64,000 nt of DNA from Microtetraspora sp. NBRC 16547 (lineage in GTDB: Bacteria > Actinomycetota > Actinomycetes > Streptosporangiales > Streptosporangiaceae). Within the stretch, counting starts at the first letter, position 1. Every line of letters starts with the position of its first letter. A program made the position numbers and the translations under genes. The notes beneath the pieces were generated by a model. It saw nothing but the letters and a program-made list of their open reading frames with translations, had not been told where the DNA came from and ran no database searches. The stretch covers positions 143,930 to 207,929 of the forward strand of contig NZ_BSSE01000011.1 of the NCBI RefSeq assembly GCF_030268965.1, read 5' to 3'. Positions 52,922 through 61,619 of the stretch are shown here, one piece after another.

Positions 52922-54286
52922 TCAGTCGGATGACAGGGCGATCTCGGGTGACAGATTGCTGGAACGCTTGCGCGTGACCGAGGTGAGATCTCGGGCGGCG
53001 GTCTCCGGCGCGAGGGCGACCGCGACAACGGCCACGAGTCCCAGGAACGCGAGGTACAGAGCCACCGGCCACCACGCCTCCGCCCAGGCGAGAAGCGAGA
53101 TCGCGATGAGAGGGGAGAGCCCGCCACCCACGACCGAGGCGATCTCGTGACCGAGCGCGACTCCGCTGTAGCGCACGTCGCCGGTGAAGAGCTCGGTGAA
53201 GAACGCTGGTTGGGTACCGATCATCGCGCTGTGACAGATCGCGTTCGCGACGACGATGGAGAGAACGACCAGCGGGGTCTCCTTGGTGTTGATGAGCCAG
53301 AAGAAGGGTGCCGCCCAGAGAGCCACGCCTATCGCGCCCGCGATGTAGACCGGCCTACGGCCGACCCTGTCCGACAGCGCGCCCCATAGCGGCATGAGAA
53401 GCGCATCCAGGGCCATCGCGATCACGACCGAGGTCAGGGCCACGCTGCTGGAGATGCCGATCTGCGTGGCGTAGGCCAGGACGAAGACGATGAAGATGTA
53501 GGAGGCCCCGCTCTCCGTCAGCCGGGCGCCGAACGTCACCAGCACGCTGCGCGGCTGCTCGCGAAGGGCCGTCCACGCGGGGATGTGCTCGACCCCGCTC
53601 TTCTCCTGCACCTCCTGGAACGCGGCCGTCTCCATGACGTGGGTACGGATGAACAGGCCCACCCCCATGATCAGGACACCGGCTATGAAGGGGACGCGCC
53701 ATCCCCAGGCCATGAACTGGGCATCAGTGGTGACTGTCTGCATCACCGCGAACGCGAGCGCCGACAGGACGAAACCGATGCCGACCCCGGTCTGGCTCAG
53801 CGCGCTCAGCATGCCGCGGCGGCGGGCGTCGACGTTCTCGCTGATGAGCAGCACGCCGCCGCCCCACTCGCCGCCGACGGCGATCCCCTGGAGCATCCGT
53901 ACGACCGTCAGCAGGATGGGTGCCCAGATGCCGATGGACGCGTACGTGGGCAGGACACCGATGAGGAACGTGGCCACGCCCATGAGGCTCAGCGTCAGGT
54001 AGAGCATCGTCCGCCGGCCGACCCGGTCTCCGAAGTGGCCGAAGAGGACGCCGCCGATCGGGCGCGCGAGGAAGGCCACGGCCTGGGTGCCGAAGGCGCT
54101 GATCGTTCCCACCATGGGATCGACGGTCGGGAAAAACAGGTGATTGAAGATCAGGGCGGCGGCGGTTCCGTAGAGGAAGAAGTCGTACCACTCAAGGGCG
54201 TTGCCGACCAGGCTGGCGACGATGACCCGCCTGCTCGACGTCCGACCTCTTCCGCGGGAGTGCGCCACATCTGGGGTCTGCGGCAT
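52922..54286 (-). CDS. MFS transporter, metabolite:H+ symporter (MHS) family
   Basis: A 454-residue transporter with 12 predicted spans. MHS hallmarks: GNALEWYDFFLYGTAAALIF at the N-terminus, RPIGGVLFGHFGDRVGRRTM in the first cytoplasmic loop, GIAVGGEWGGGVLLISE and a second loop DRVGRRPVYIAG. MHS proteins import organic acids such as aromatic acids, shikimate or alpha-ketoglutarate. It is divergent from the Rieske oxygenase operon and is the likely importer of its substrate. Confidence 0.92.
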   Translation of the reverse strand: MPQTPDVAHSRGRGRTSSRRVIVASLVGNALEWYDFFLYGTAAALIFNHLFFPTVDPMVGTISAFGTQAVAFLARPIGGVLFGHFGDRVGRRTMLYLTLSLMGVATFLIGVLPTYASIGIWAPILLTVVRMLQGIAVGGEWGGGVLLISENVDARRRGMLSALSQTGVGIGFVLSALAFAVMQTVTTDAQFMAWGWRVPFIAGVLIMGVGLFIRTHVMETAAFQEVQEKSGVEHIPAWTALREQPRSVLVTFGARLTESGASYIFIVFVLAYATQIGISSSVALTSVVIAMALDALLMPLWGALSDRVGRRPVYIAGAIGVALWAAPFFWLINTKETPLVVLSIVVANAICHSAMIGTQPAFFTELFTGDVRYSGVALGHEIASVVGGGLSPLIAISLLAWAEAWWPVALYLAFLGLVAVVAVALAPETAARDLTSVTRKRSSNLSPEIALSSD

Positions 54287-54495
54287 GGGCCTCTCCTGTG
54301 ACTTCGGCGGCGTGCTGCCGCCCGCTCGGTTGTTGTTGGCCTCTCAGTGTTCGGGAGCCGGAACCCTTTGCAAACGTTGACTTTCTTTGGTGGAAGATAA
54401 GTACAACTTCCCTCTCGGCCGGTGCATCCGCCGGTCGCCACTGAGTGGCGGGCGACGCTGCCGCCGCACGCCGGCCGGGTGTTCTACTTCGGCCC
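54287..54495. promoter_or_regulatory. divergent promoter region of the aromatic-catabolism cluster
   Basis: Between the MFS gene and the SnoaL-like gene. A plausible plus-strand promoter has TTGACT at 54378-54383, and an inverted repeat GGAAG-N10-CTTCC (54392-54411) lies where the -10 region should be. This is a candidate site for the IclR or LysR regulator of the cluster. Confidence 0.4.
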
Positions 54496-55182
54496 ATGGC
54501 AGCAGGGAAGGACATCGGCCCCCGGCGACCGACGCCCGATGACCGGGCGGGGCCGCGGGAGGACCTGGCGGAGCTGAGCCGGCGACTGCGGGTCCTGGAG
54601 GACGAGGCCGAGATCCGGCGTCTCGTGTCCAGGCGTCAGTGGCACGCGGACGCGGGTCACGGAGGTCCCGGCGTGCCCTCGTGGCAGGAGAACGGTGCGG
54701 TAGAGACGCTCGGCTCCGATATCGAGGAGGCGCCGGGGCTGCGGAGCCGTGACCCGGGACGGTGGACCGGTGTCGGGCTCAGCGGCCACTTCGAAGGGCA
54801 CACACGGTCACCCGGCCGGGAACGCTCGGCGTTCACCAGGGATCGCCGGCGGTGGATGCCGCAGATGATGCATTTCCTCACCAACGAGTTCATCGAGGTC
54901 GGGTCTCCGGACGTCGCCGCCGGCAGGTGGTACTCGTGGGAGCCGGCCACCGTCCTGGTCGATGGCCGGCTGATGTCGGTGTGGATCGCCGGCAGGTACG
55001 AGATGTCCTTCGTCAAGGAGGACGGCGCGTGGCGCATCGCGGAGATGTGCTTCCAGGAGATCTTCTCCACCCCCTATTCGTCCCGCGGCTGGGTGGAGTG
55101 CCCGCACGTCTCCTACGGCCCCGGCCAGATCGACCCCCAGAGCCAGCAGAACCAGAGCCAGTCGTCAAGGAGCACACCATGA
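54496..55182 (+). CDS. SnoaL/NTF2-like protein of the oxygenase operon
   Basis: About 228 residues with an NTF2-like (SnoaL) core: LEDEAEIRRLVSRRQWHADA at the start of the fold, then MHFLTNEFIEVGSPDVAAGR, WSWEP-like sheet strands and YEMSFVKEDGAWRIAEMCFQ. Such proteins serve as small subunits or accessory proteins of ring-hydroxylating oxygenases, or as isomerase-like enzymes. ATG 54496 replaces the earlier ATG 54445. The stop overlaps the ferredoxin start (ATGA), so the two are co-translated. Confidence 0.78.
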   Translation: MAAGKDIGPRRPTPDDRAGPREDLAELSRRLRVLEDEAEIRRLVSRRQWHADAGHGGPGVPSWQENGAVETLGSDIEEAPGLRSRDPGRWTGVGLSGHFEGHTRSPGRERSAFTRDRRRWMPQMMHFLTNEFIEVGSPDVAAGRWYSWEPATVLVDGRLMSVWIAGRYEMSFVKEDGAWRIAEMCFQEIFSTPYSSRGWVECPHVSYGPGQIDPQSQQNQSQSSRSTP

Positions 55183-55376
55183 GGATCGAGTTGAACCAGC
55201 AGTTGTGCGAGGGACATTCGCAATGCGAGATCATCGCGCCTCAGTACTTCGAGGTCCGCGAAGACGGAAAGGCGCACCTGCTGCGTACCGACCTGCCGCC
55301 CGAGGACCGCGAGCTGCTGGCCGAGGTGGTGCTCAGGTGTCCCGTCGTCGCGGTCCGCGTCGGCGAGGAAAGCTAG
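55179..55376 (+). CDS. 3Fe-4S ferredoxin
   Basis: A 65-residue ferredoxin of the type that serves cytochrome P450s and Rieske oxygenases. Cluster motif CEGHSQC (Cys10, Cys16, with His13 in place of the second cysteine) and a later RCP (Cys54) indicate a [3Fe-4S] cluster. It would pass electrons from the reductase encoded next to the oxygenase at 56683 (or 61620). Confidence 0.92.
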   Translation: MRIELNQQLCEGHSQCEIIAPQYFEVREDGKAHLLRTDLPPEDRELLAEVVLRCPVVAVRVGEES

Positions 55377-55385
55377 GGGAGCGCG

Positions 55386-56594
55386 GTGCAGCGCATCGTC
55401 GTCGTCGGCGGCTCGGTCGCCGCCGCCCGCGTCCTCGACACTCTCGCCCGGCTGCGGACGGACGCGGAGATCGTGCTCATGACCGCGGGACGCCGGTTCC
55501 CGGCGCATGACCCGCCCGCCCTGTCCAAGCAGGTTCTCGCGGGCGAATGGCAGCTCGACGACGCTCTCATGCGTGTCGAACCGCCTCCGGGCACCCGGGT
55601 GCTCACGCAGACGACCGCGGTCGCAGTCGATCTCGCGGAACATGTGATCCGCACGGACCGAGGCGACCATGTCGGATACGACAGGCTGGTCGTGGCCACG
55701 GGCAGCCGGTCGCGTCCGCATGGGCTGGTCCCCCGGGGGACGCGCGGCGTGCACGAGCTCAGGACGGCGCATCACAGCCTCGCCCTGCGGAAGGAGCTGA
55801 GAGCAGGCCGCCGGCTGCTGGTCGTCGGTGGCGGCCTCATCGGCTGCGAGGTCGCCGCTATCGCCCGGGCCTGGGGCATGGACGTGACCGTCATCGACCC
55901 CGGTTCCCGTCCGCTGCTGCGGATGGCGGGTCCCGAGGCCGGCCGGTTCGTCGCGGGCGTGCACGAGGAGATGGGCGTCGACCTGCGGTTCGGCGTCGGC
56001 GTCGAGAAGATCACCGGGGACGAGAGGGTCTCGGGTGTGCTGCTCACGGATGGTCGCCACATCCAGGGGGACGCGGTCGTGGTCGGGATCGGGGCGGTGC
56101 CCAACACCGAACTGCTCTCTGGCACGGGCCTGTCGATCGACGACGGCGTGTCCTGCGACCAGACGTGCACCGCCCTCGGTGCGCCCGACGTCATGGTCGC
56201 CGGCGACGCGTGCCGATGGCCGAGCGTCCTGTTCGGCCGTTCGATGCGCGTCGAGCACTGGACCAACGCCGTGGAGCAGGGCGCCCATGTCGGCCGCGCC
56301 ATCACGCTCGACCACGCGCGACGCCCCACCTTCGACAGCGTGCCGTACGCCTGGTCCGACCAATTCGGGATGAAGATCCAGGCCCTCGGAGTCATGGAGG
56401 GCACCTGGCGGGTGCTCGTAGACGACCGTGCGAATCGTAGGTTCCTGGCGCTGTGCGCCATCGACGATGTGGTACGGGGAGTGGTCGCGGTCAACAACCC
56501 GCATCTCATCGCCAAGGCCCGCGCCGCGATCCTGCGCGGACGGCACACGGGGACGCCGGACTGGGCCTGGGCCGGGGAAGCGCTGGCCGGGTGA
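55386..56594 (+). CDS. ferredoxin reductase (FAD-dependent pyridine nucleotide-disulfide family)
   Basis: A 402-residue reductase: FAD-binding IVVVGGSVAAARVLDTLAR at the N-terminus, ATGSRSRPHGL, NAD(P)H-binding LVVGGGLIGCEVAAIARAWG, and the second FAD-binding motif VMVAGDACRWPS. The C-terminal dimerisation domain is of the oxygenase-coupled NADH:ferredoxin reductase kind. GTG start 55386, 9 bp after the ferredoxin stop. It completes the electron-transfer chain NADH -> FAD -> 3Fe-4S -> Rieske. Confidence 0.93.
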   Translation: MQRIVVVGGSVAAARVLDTLARLRTDAEIVLMTAGRRFPAHDPPALSKQVLAGEWQLDDALMRVEPPPGTRVLTQTTAVAVDLAEHVIRTDRGDHVGYDRLVVATGSRSRPHGLVPRGTRGVHELRTAHHSLALRKELRAGRRLLVVGGGLIGCEVAAIARAWGMDVTVIDPGSRPLLRMAGPEAGRFVAGVHEEMGVDLRFGVGVEKITGDERVSGVLLTDGRHIQGDAVVVGIGAVPNTELLSGTGLSIDDGVSCDQTCTALGAPDVMVAGDACRWPSVLFGRSMRVEHWTNAVEQGAHVGRAITLDHARRPTFDSVPYAWSDQFGMKIQALGVMEGTWRVLVDDRANRRFLALCAIDDVVRGVVAVNNPHLIAKARAAILRGRHTGTPDWAWAGEALAG

Positions 56595-56682
56595 CCGTAC
56601 GGAGCCGTCGCGCCGTCAGTCGACGAGTCCGCAAGTCAATGAATAAAACGAACAACACGAATAAAAGGTAGGTGCGGTAAAA

Positions 56683-58044
56683 GTGGCCCAGTTGTTCACC
56701 GAAGCAGAGAACCGGCTCCTCACCCAGACCGGGCCCGGCACACCGATGGGGGAGCTCATGCGACGTTACTGGATCCCGGCGTTCCTGTCGGAGCGTCTGC
56801 CCATGGAGAACTCGGATCCGTTCGAGATCACCCTCCTCGGCGAAAGCCTCGTGGCCTTCAGGGGGCGCAACGGGCAGGTAGGGCTCATGGACTCGAAGTG
56901 CCCCCACCGCCGGGCGTCGCTGGTGCTGGCCAGGGTGGAGGACGACTGCGCGCTGCGTTGCATCTACCACGGGTGGAAGGTGGACGCGCAGGGCCGGGTA
57001 CTTGAGACCCCGCCGGAGCCCCCGAACAGCCGATTCGCCCAGTCCATCAAGCACCGCGCCTACCCCACCAGGGAGGCCGGCGGGATCGTTTGGACGTACA
57101 TGGGGCCGGAGAAGGAGCGCCCGGAGTTCCCGATGTGGCCTTTCAACGGCCTGCCTAAGGGCCACGTATGGGCGAACCACTTCTACCAGCCGAGTAACTG
57201 GCTGCAGGGTCTGGAAGGCGATCTCGACGCCGCGCACGGCGGCTACCTGCACTACTCGAAGGAAGAGTGGGACCGGCAGCGCAACAGCAACTCGCGGCTG
57301 GGCAAGTTCCTGTTCGACCCGCGCCCCCAGACGGCGGTCGAGCCCGCCCCCTGGGGTCTCCAGACGGCCTTCCGCTACCACCTGGAGGAGGAGAAAGAGG
57401 CGGTCTTCTGGATCCACCCCCTGATCTCGCCGTTCTACACGATGTTCTCCCATGCCGAGGATGGTGCTCAGGGAGGCCTCTTCCATGCCTGGGTTCCCAG
57501 CACCGACGGCTCACACTACGTCTACTCGGTCGTCTGGCAGTGTGAAAGCCCGCTCACCGAGGACCGCAGGCAGGCCATCGACGCGACGCAGGGATACACC
57601 GCGGTGGACAAGGCGAATGGGTACCTGTCGGTGAACTGGGATGGGAAGGGCTATCGGCAGGATCGGGAGCGCATGACAGAGGGGCTCTCCTTCTCCGGGT
57701 TCGAGGGCGTCCATCTGCAGGATCTGGCCATCCAGCACAGCATGGGGCCCGTCGTCGAACGATCGAAGGAGAACCTCTGCGCGGAGGACTTCCTCATCAT
57801 CCAGGCGCGCCGCTTCTTCCTGGAGACCCTGGAGAAGCTCGCGAGGAGTGAGGAGCTTCCGGCCCTCCAACCGGGCATGGACTACTCGAGAATCGAGCAC
57901 CGCTGGGTCTTCGCGCCGTCCTCGACGTCGCTGGCGGAGGTCCTCGCGCGTAAGGACTGGGACTCCTCGGCGGAGGAGAACACCCGGGACGTGAGTACCG
58001 TGAAGGCGGCATGGTCCGCACTGGGCGCCGGCGGCGCCGACTAG
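56683..58044 (+). CDS. Rieske aromatic-ring oxygenase, one-component alpha (phthalate 4,5-dioxygenase-like)
   Basis: A 453-residue Rieske non-haem iron oxygenase. The Rieske cluster ligands are CPH (Cys73, His75) and CIYH (Cys93, His96). The mononuclear-iron region GLEGDLDAAHGGYLH gives bridging Asp180 or Asp182 and ligands His185 and His190. N-terminal MGELMRRYWIPAFLS is typical of the phthalate-4,5-dioxygenase/ring-demethylase group, which has no beta subunit. ATG or TTG ambiguity at the start is minor: the GTG at 56683 is used. IclR follows 12 bp later. Confidence 0.92.
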   Translation: MAQLFTEAENRLLTQTGPGTPMGELMRRYWIPAFLSERLPMENSDPFEITLLGESLVAFRGRNGQVGLMDSKCPHRRASLVLARVEDDCALRCIYHGWKVDAQGRVLETPPEPPNSRFAQSIKHRAYPTREAGGIVWTYMGPEKERPEFPMWPFNGLPKGHVWANHFYQPSNWLQGLEGDLDAAHGGYLHYSKEEWDRQRNSNSRLGKFLFDPRPQTAVEPAPWGLQTAFRYHLEEEKEAVFWIHPLISPFYTMFSHAEDGAQGGLFHAWVPSTDGSHYVYSVVWQCESPLTEDRRQAIDATQGYTAVDKANGYLSVNWDGKGYRQDRERMTEGLSFSGFEGVHLQDLAIQHSMGPVVERSKENLCAEDFLIIQARRFFLETLEKLARSEELPALQPGMDYSRIEHRWVFAPSSTSLAEVLARKDWDSSAEENTRDVSTVKAAWSALGAGGAD

Positions 58045-58056
58045 ACGGGAGCGCGG

Positions 58057-58854
58057 GTGGCAGGCAACGGTCGTGACCCGGGACGCTCGGTCGCCAGCAA
58101 GATCTTCGCGATCATGGGTGCTCTCGGCCGGTCCGCCCAGAGCTACTCGGCGGCGGAGCTGTCCCGCACGACCGCCCTGCCCGCCACGACCGTGCTGCGC
58201 CTGCTGCGAGAGATGGAAGCGCTCAACGTGGTACGCCGTACCGCCGCCGGCCGGTACGAGATAGGGCTGGACGTCTGGCGGTGGGGCGTCCGGGTGCCAC
58301 AGATCGACTTGATCCGTCGCGCGGCACGCCCCCTGATGGACGACCTTCAGCGCGCCACGCGGGAGAACGTCACGCTGGCCGTTCTCGACGGGCACGGTTC
58401 GGCCATCGCCGTCGAGAAGGTGAGCGGAGGACAGTCGTGGAAGGTCGTCGGCGAGATGGGCGCGGAGGTGCCCCTGCACGCGACGGCCGCGGGGAAGGTG
58501 CTCCTGGCCTACTCCTCACCGGCGGAGATCCGCCGGGTCCTGGCCCGGCCCCTTCCCCGGTACACGCCATTCACCGTGGTCAATCCCTCCCTGCTCGACA
58601 AGCAGTTGAGCGAGATCCGGCGAACCGGAGTCGGGTACGCCGGGGAGGAGATGAACCTCGGATCCGTGTCCATCGCAGCGCCAATCTGGCTCCACGGGGA
58701 CGTGGTCGGGGCGCTGTCGCTGGTCGGGCACTACCGGACGGCCGACGTCAAGAGCCTGTCGGTCGCGGTGAAGAAGGTCACCCGCGAAATCTCCGACAAC
58801 ATCGCCAAGCAGCTGGCCGAAGAGCCGATGCCGCCGTCAGGGCACCTCCGGTGA
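58057..58854 (+). CDS. IclR-family transcriptional regulator
   Basis: A 265-residue IclR regulator: N-terminal winged HTH (YSAAELSRTTALPATTVLRL) and C-terminal effector domain with LHATAAGKVLLAYSSPAEIR and VGYAGEEMNLGSVSIAAPIW. GTG start. Located directly behind the Rieske gene in the operon, so it is probably autoregulated together with it. Its 3' end overlaps the convergent LysR gene by 18 bp. Confidence 0.92.
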   Translation: MAGNGRDPGRSVASKIFAIMGALGRSAQSYSAAELSRTTALPATTVLRLLREMEALNVVRRTAAGRYEIGLDVWRWGVRVPQIDLIRRAARPLMDDLQRATRENVTLAVLDGHGSAIAVEKVSGGQSWKVVGEMGAEVPLHATAAGKVLLAYSSPAEIRRVLARPLPRYTPFTVVNPSLLDKQLSEIRRTGVGYAGEEMNLGSVSIAAPIWLHGDVVGALSLVGHYRTADVKSLSVAVKKVTREISDNIAKQLAEEPMPPSGHLR

Positions 58855-59775
58855 CGGCATCCGCGCGTCGGGGGCGGCGCCGAACGCCGAGGCGCAGTAG
58901 CGTGCCACGAGCTCCACGCGGAACGTCTGCCGTACGCCGGCGGCGCGGGCGAGTACCACGCGGGTCGACGGCACCGGGTCGGCGATCGGCTTGCATACCA
59001 GCGGACGGCCTTCGAAACTCTCGTTGGTCGGCCATCGTTGCACGAGGATCGCGTATCCCAGCGCCCTCCCCACCGAAGCTCTCACGACTTCCATGCTGCT
59101 GCTCCGCAGAGCCACGTGTGGGCTGAGCCCGACAGAGCGCAGCACGGCTTCGCTGTCGTACGAGCCGGGGGACGTGATAGGCGTGATGAGAGGCTCCTCC
59201 GCCAGATCAGCCAGGCGGACGGCCTTCCTGCGCGCCAGCTGATGCCCTCTGGGCAGCAGGACATAGGGCTGTAGTTCCGACAGCGTCTGACAGTTCAACC
59301 CGGTCATGTCCTGCTCCGCGTACATCAGCGCGATGTCGCACTCGCCGTTGATCAGTGCCTGTCGCAATGTCTCCGCCGGGCCTTCCACCACGGAGAAGGT
59401 CAGGCCGGGATGCCGGCGGCCGAAATCATCCAGAAGCCGCGGCACGACGACAGGCGCCAACGTGGCGGTGCATCCGAATGTCAGGTGTCCCCGGACCTCG
59501 TCCGCCTCCGTGCGTGCGTCGGCCTGGAGCTGCTCGGCAAGGCTCATCAGCTCCCTGGCTTCCGCGAGGACCCGCGCCCCGGCTTTGGTCAGTGCCACGC
59601 CCTTGGCCTTGCGCCGGACGAAGAGCTGGACACCCAGATGGCGCTCGAGCTCGGCGATGCCCAGCGAGACCGCGGTCTGAGAGGTGGAGCACCTGTTCGC
59701 CGCGGCACTGATCGTACCCAGCGTTGCCGCGTGGACGAAGTACTCCACCTGCCGAAACGAGTAGTCCACCGGCAC
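58837..59775 (-). CDS. LysR-family transcriptional regulator (copy 3)
   Basis: A 312-residue LysR regulator: HTH ATLGTISAAANRCSTSQTAV followed by GIAELERHLGVQLFVRR, and a full effector domain. I chose GTG 59775, which has AAGGAG 7 bp upstream, instead of the longer frame to 59802. It is not a close relative of the two LysR proteins at 9-12 kb. It is divergent from the nitrilase/dioxygenase genes and likely controls them. Confidence 0.9.
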   Translation of the reverse strand: MPVDYSFRQVEYFVHAATLGTISAAANRCSTSQTAVSLGIAELERHLGVQLFVRRKAKGVALTKAGARVLAEARELMSLAEQLQADARTEADEVRGHLTFGCTATLAPVVVPRLLDDFGRRHPGLTFSVVEGPAETLRQALINGECDIALMYAEQDMTGLNCQTLSELQPYVLLPRGHQLARRKAVRLADLAEEPLITPITSPGSYDSEAVLRSVGLSPHVALRSSSMEVVRASVGRALGYAILVQRWPTNESFEGRPLVCKPIADPVPSTRVVLARAAGVRQTFRVELVARYCASAFGAAPDARMPSPEVP

Positions 59776-60061
59776 GACCGAGCTCCTTAAAGAGGCTCTC
59801 ATCCAAGGGGTATGGCTCGGGCGCGCGCCCGAACGGGACCGCCCGAAAACGAGTTAAAACAACAGTTCTTCATAGGTTTAACACAAATAAAACCTGATTT
59901 ACAGACGAAAGGGATTCGTCGAACACTCGGGGAGGCTGGCTGTCCTCGCGCGGTCATGCCACGCGCATCACGTTGCCGATTCGCCCCCGGTCGGTCGGCG
60001 GTCACCGCGACGACCGATCGCCACCGGCCGACAAGTCGCCTATGAGAAAGCGTGAAACGCT
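59776..60061. promoter_or_regulatory. divergent promoter region LysR / nitrilase genes
   Basis: About 285 bp, markedly A/T-rich between 59845 and 59915. It contains the inverted repeat AGGTTT-N10-AAACCT (59874-59895), a T-N11-A-like arrangement suiting a LysR-type activator. No gene is seen. Confidence 0.45.
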
Positions 60062-60901
60062 GTGAGAGACATCAACGTCGCACTCATCCAGATGGCCACC
60101 TCGCTCGACGTCGACGCGAACATCGGCGTCGCCTTGTCCAGGCTGGACGGCCTCGTGGCGTCCGGCGCGCGCCCCGACCTGGTCTGCCTGCCGGAGATGT
60201 TCACGTTCCGCGCCCTGGGCAGCAGGCGGATCTCCGAGGTCGGCGTCCACGCCGGGAGCGGGCTGGCGGCCGAGCTGGCGGCTCGCGCGAGGCGACTCGG
60301 CAGCTACCTCGTCGGCACGTGGATCGTCGACGAAGGCGGCGGGGTGTACACCAACAGGTGCCACGTGTTCTCCCGCGGCGGAGACCTGGTCGGCGGTCAT
60401 CGCAAGACGCACCTGTTCGACGCCCCCGGCCACGCCGAGTCGGCATACGTCACAGCTGGGGACCGGCTCAGCGTGGTCGAAGCGGACTTCGGGACCTTCG
60501 GCATCGTCGTGTGCTACGAGCTGCGCTTCCCGGAGGTCGCGCGAACCCTCGCCCTCGCCGGCGCCGAGTGCCTCGTCGTTCCGAACTCCTGGCCCAGGGA
60601 CGGAGCGGGACGCGCGCGAGAGGAACTGGGTGTCCTGCTCGCGGCCGCGGCCGTGCAGAACCAGGCCTATGTCGTGCACGCCAATCAGACGGGCGTGGTA
60701 GCAGATCTGGAGCTGGTGGGCGGAAGTTGTGTGATCGATCCGAGTGGGCGTCTCGTGGCGTCCGCCGGAGAGAGGGACCGGGATCTGCTCGCCAGGCTCG
60801 ACGGCACCCTCGTCGATGAGGTGCGCGCCCGGCGGCTGGTCTTCGCGCATCGACGGCCGGAGCTGTACGAACCGGCTTCCGTGGTCCGTCTGAAGGACTG
60901 A
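60062..60901 (+). CDS. nitrilase-superfamily carbon-nitrogen hydrolase
   Basis: A 279-residue amidase of the nitrilase superfamily with the Glu-Lys-Cys triad: Glu45 in LPEMF, Lys115 in HRKTHLFD, Cys151 in VVCYELRFPE. GTG start. It resembles the omega-amidase/Nit-type branch more than true nitrilases. In this cluster it may hydrolyse an amide or nitrile substituent before or after ring hydroxylation. The 200 bp after it (60902-61102) hold an A/T-rich promoter-like segment near 60980-61020. Confidence 0.88.
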   Translation: MRDINVALIQMATSLDVDANIGVALSRLDGLVASGARPDLVCLPEMFTFRALGSRRISEVGVHAGSGLAAELAARARRLGSYLVGTWIVDEGGGVYTNRCHVFSRGGDLVGGHRKTHLFDAPGHAESAYVTAGDRLSVVEADFGTFGIVVCYELRFPEVARTLALAGAECLVVPNSWPRDGAGRAREELGVLLAAAAVQNQAYVVHANQTGVVADLELVGGSCVIDPSGRLVASAGERDRDLLARLDGTLVDEVRARRLVFAHRRPELYEPASVVRLKD

Positions 60902-61102
60902 CGTCACGGTCGTCCGTCTCCGCCGCGGCGGCGGCGCCCAGGTGTGACCCGCCGTGCCGTCGCAGCCGGATATCCCACCTTTGCTTATAGATATGCCATG
61001 AAAGATGTGTTTTACATGCGTAGTTCGGGTCGGCCAGGCTTGCACCATCAAGCAGCCGATCACGGCGGTCTTCCAGGTCCGACGACGAGGGTGAGGTGAG
61101 CG

Positions 61103-61594
61103 ATGCGCGCTGAGCACGCGCTGGCTGGAGCCGCAACGGTGACGCTGCGGCGGTACATGGAGCTGTGTGACGTCCCCGCGGCCGGCTACAGCCGCCAGGA
61201 GCTTGAGGGGCTCTTCACGCGTGACGCGGTGTGGCAGGGCGTCGGAAGCTGGAACGCTGAGCGGTTCGACCAGGTGACAACCCCGCCCCGCATCGCCGAC
61301 ATGCTCGAGAGCTATCTGTCGCCGGGATCCCATTTCACGGTGAACATGCACATGCTCGGCCGGGGAGTCGTCGACGTCCGCGACGGGGGAGTCGAGGGCT
61401 GCTGGCCGATGGCGCGGCTGTCCGCGTACGTGGCCGGAGGGTCGGACATCACCCTGACGCGGCTGCGGGTGCGGTTCGAGATCGAGGACGACCGCGTCCT
61501 GATTTCGAGGTACGAGCCGCGGCGGCTGTGGGCGAAGGCACTGGACCCCGAGCACGTCACGGCTTTGGCCGTGTGGTGGGAGAGGGCCGCATGA
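61103..61594 (+). CDS. SnoaL/NTF2-like protein
   Basis: A 163-residue NTF2-like protein: LRRYMELCDVPAAGYSRQEL, FTRDAVWQGVGSWNAERF, FTVNMHMLGRGVVDVRDGGV, then LRVRFEIEDDRVLISRYEPR. ATG 61103 with GAGGTGAG upstream. It precedes the two dioxygenase subunit genes and probably works with them (accessory or isomerase-like), in the same way as the related fold at 54496. Confidence 0.72.
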   Translation: MRAEHALAGAATVTLRRYMELCDVPAAGYSRQELEGLFTRDAVWQGVGSWNAERFDQVTTPPRIADMLESYLSPGSHFTVNMHMLGRGVVDVRDGGVEGCWPMARLSAYVAGGSDITLTRLRVRFEIEDDRVLISRYEPRRLWAKALDPEHVTALAVWWERAA

Positions 61595-61619
61595 AGGCAG
61601 GGAACCGCAGGAGGACGAG

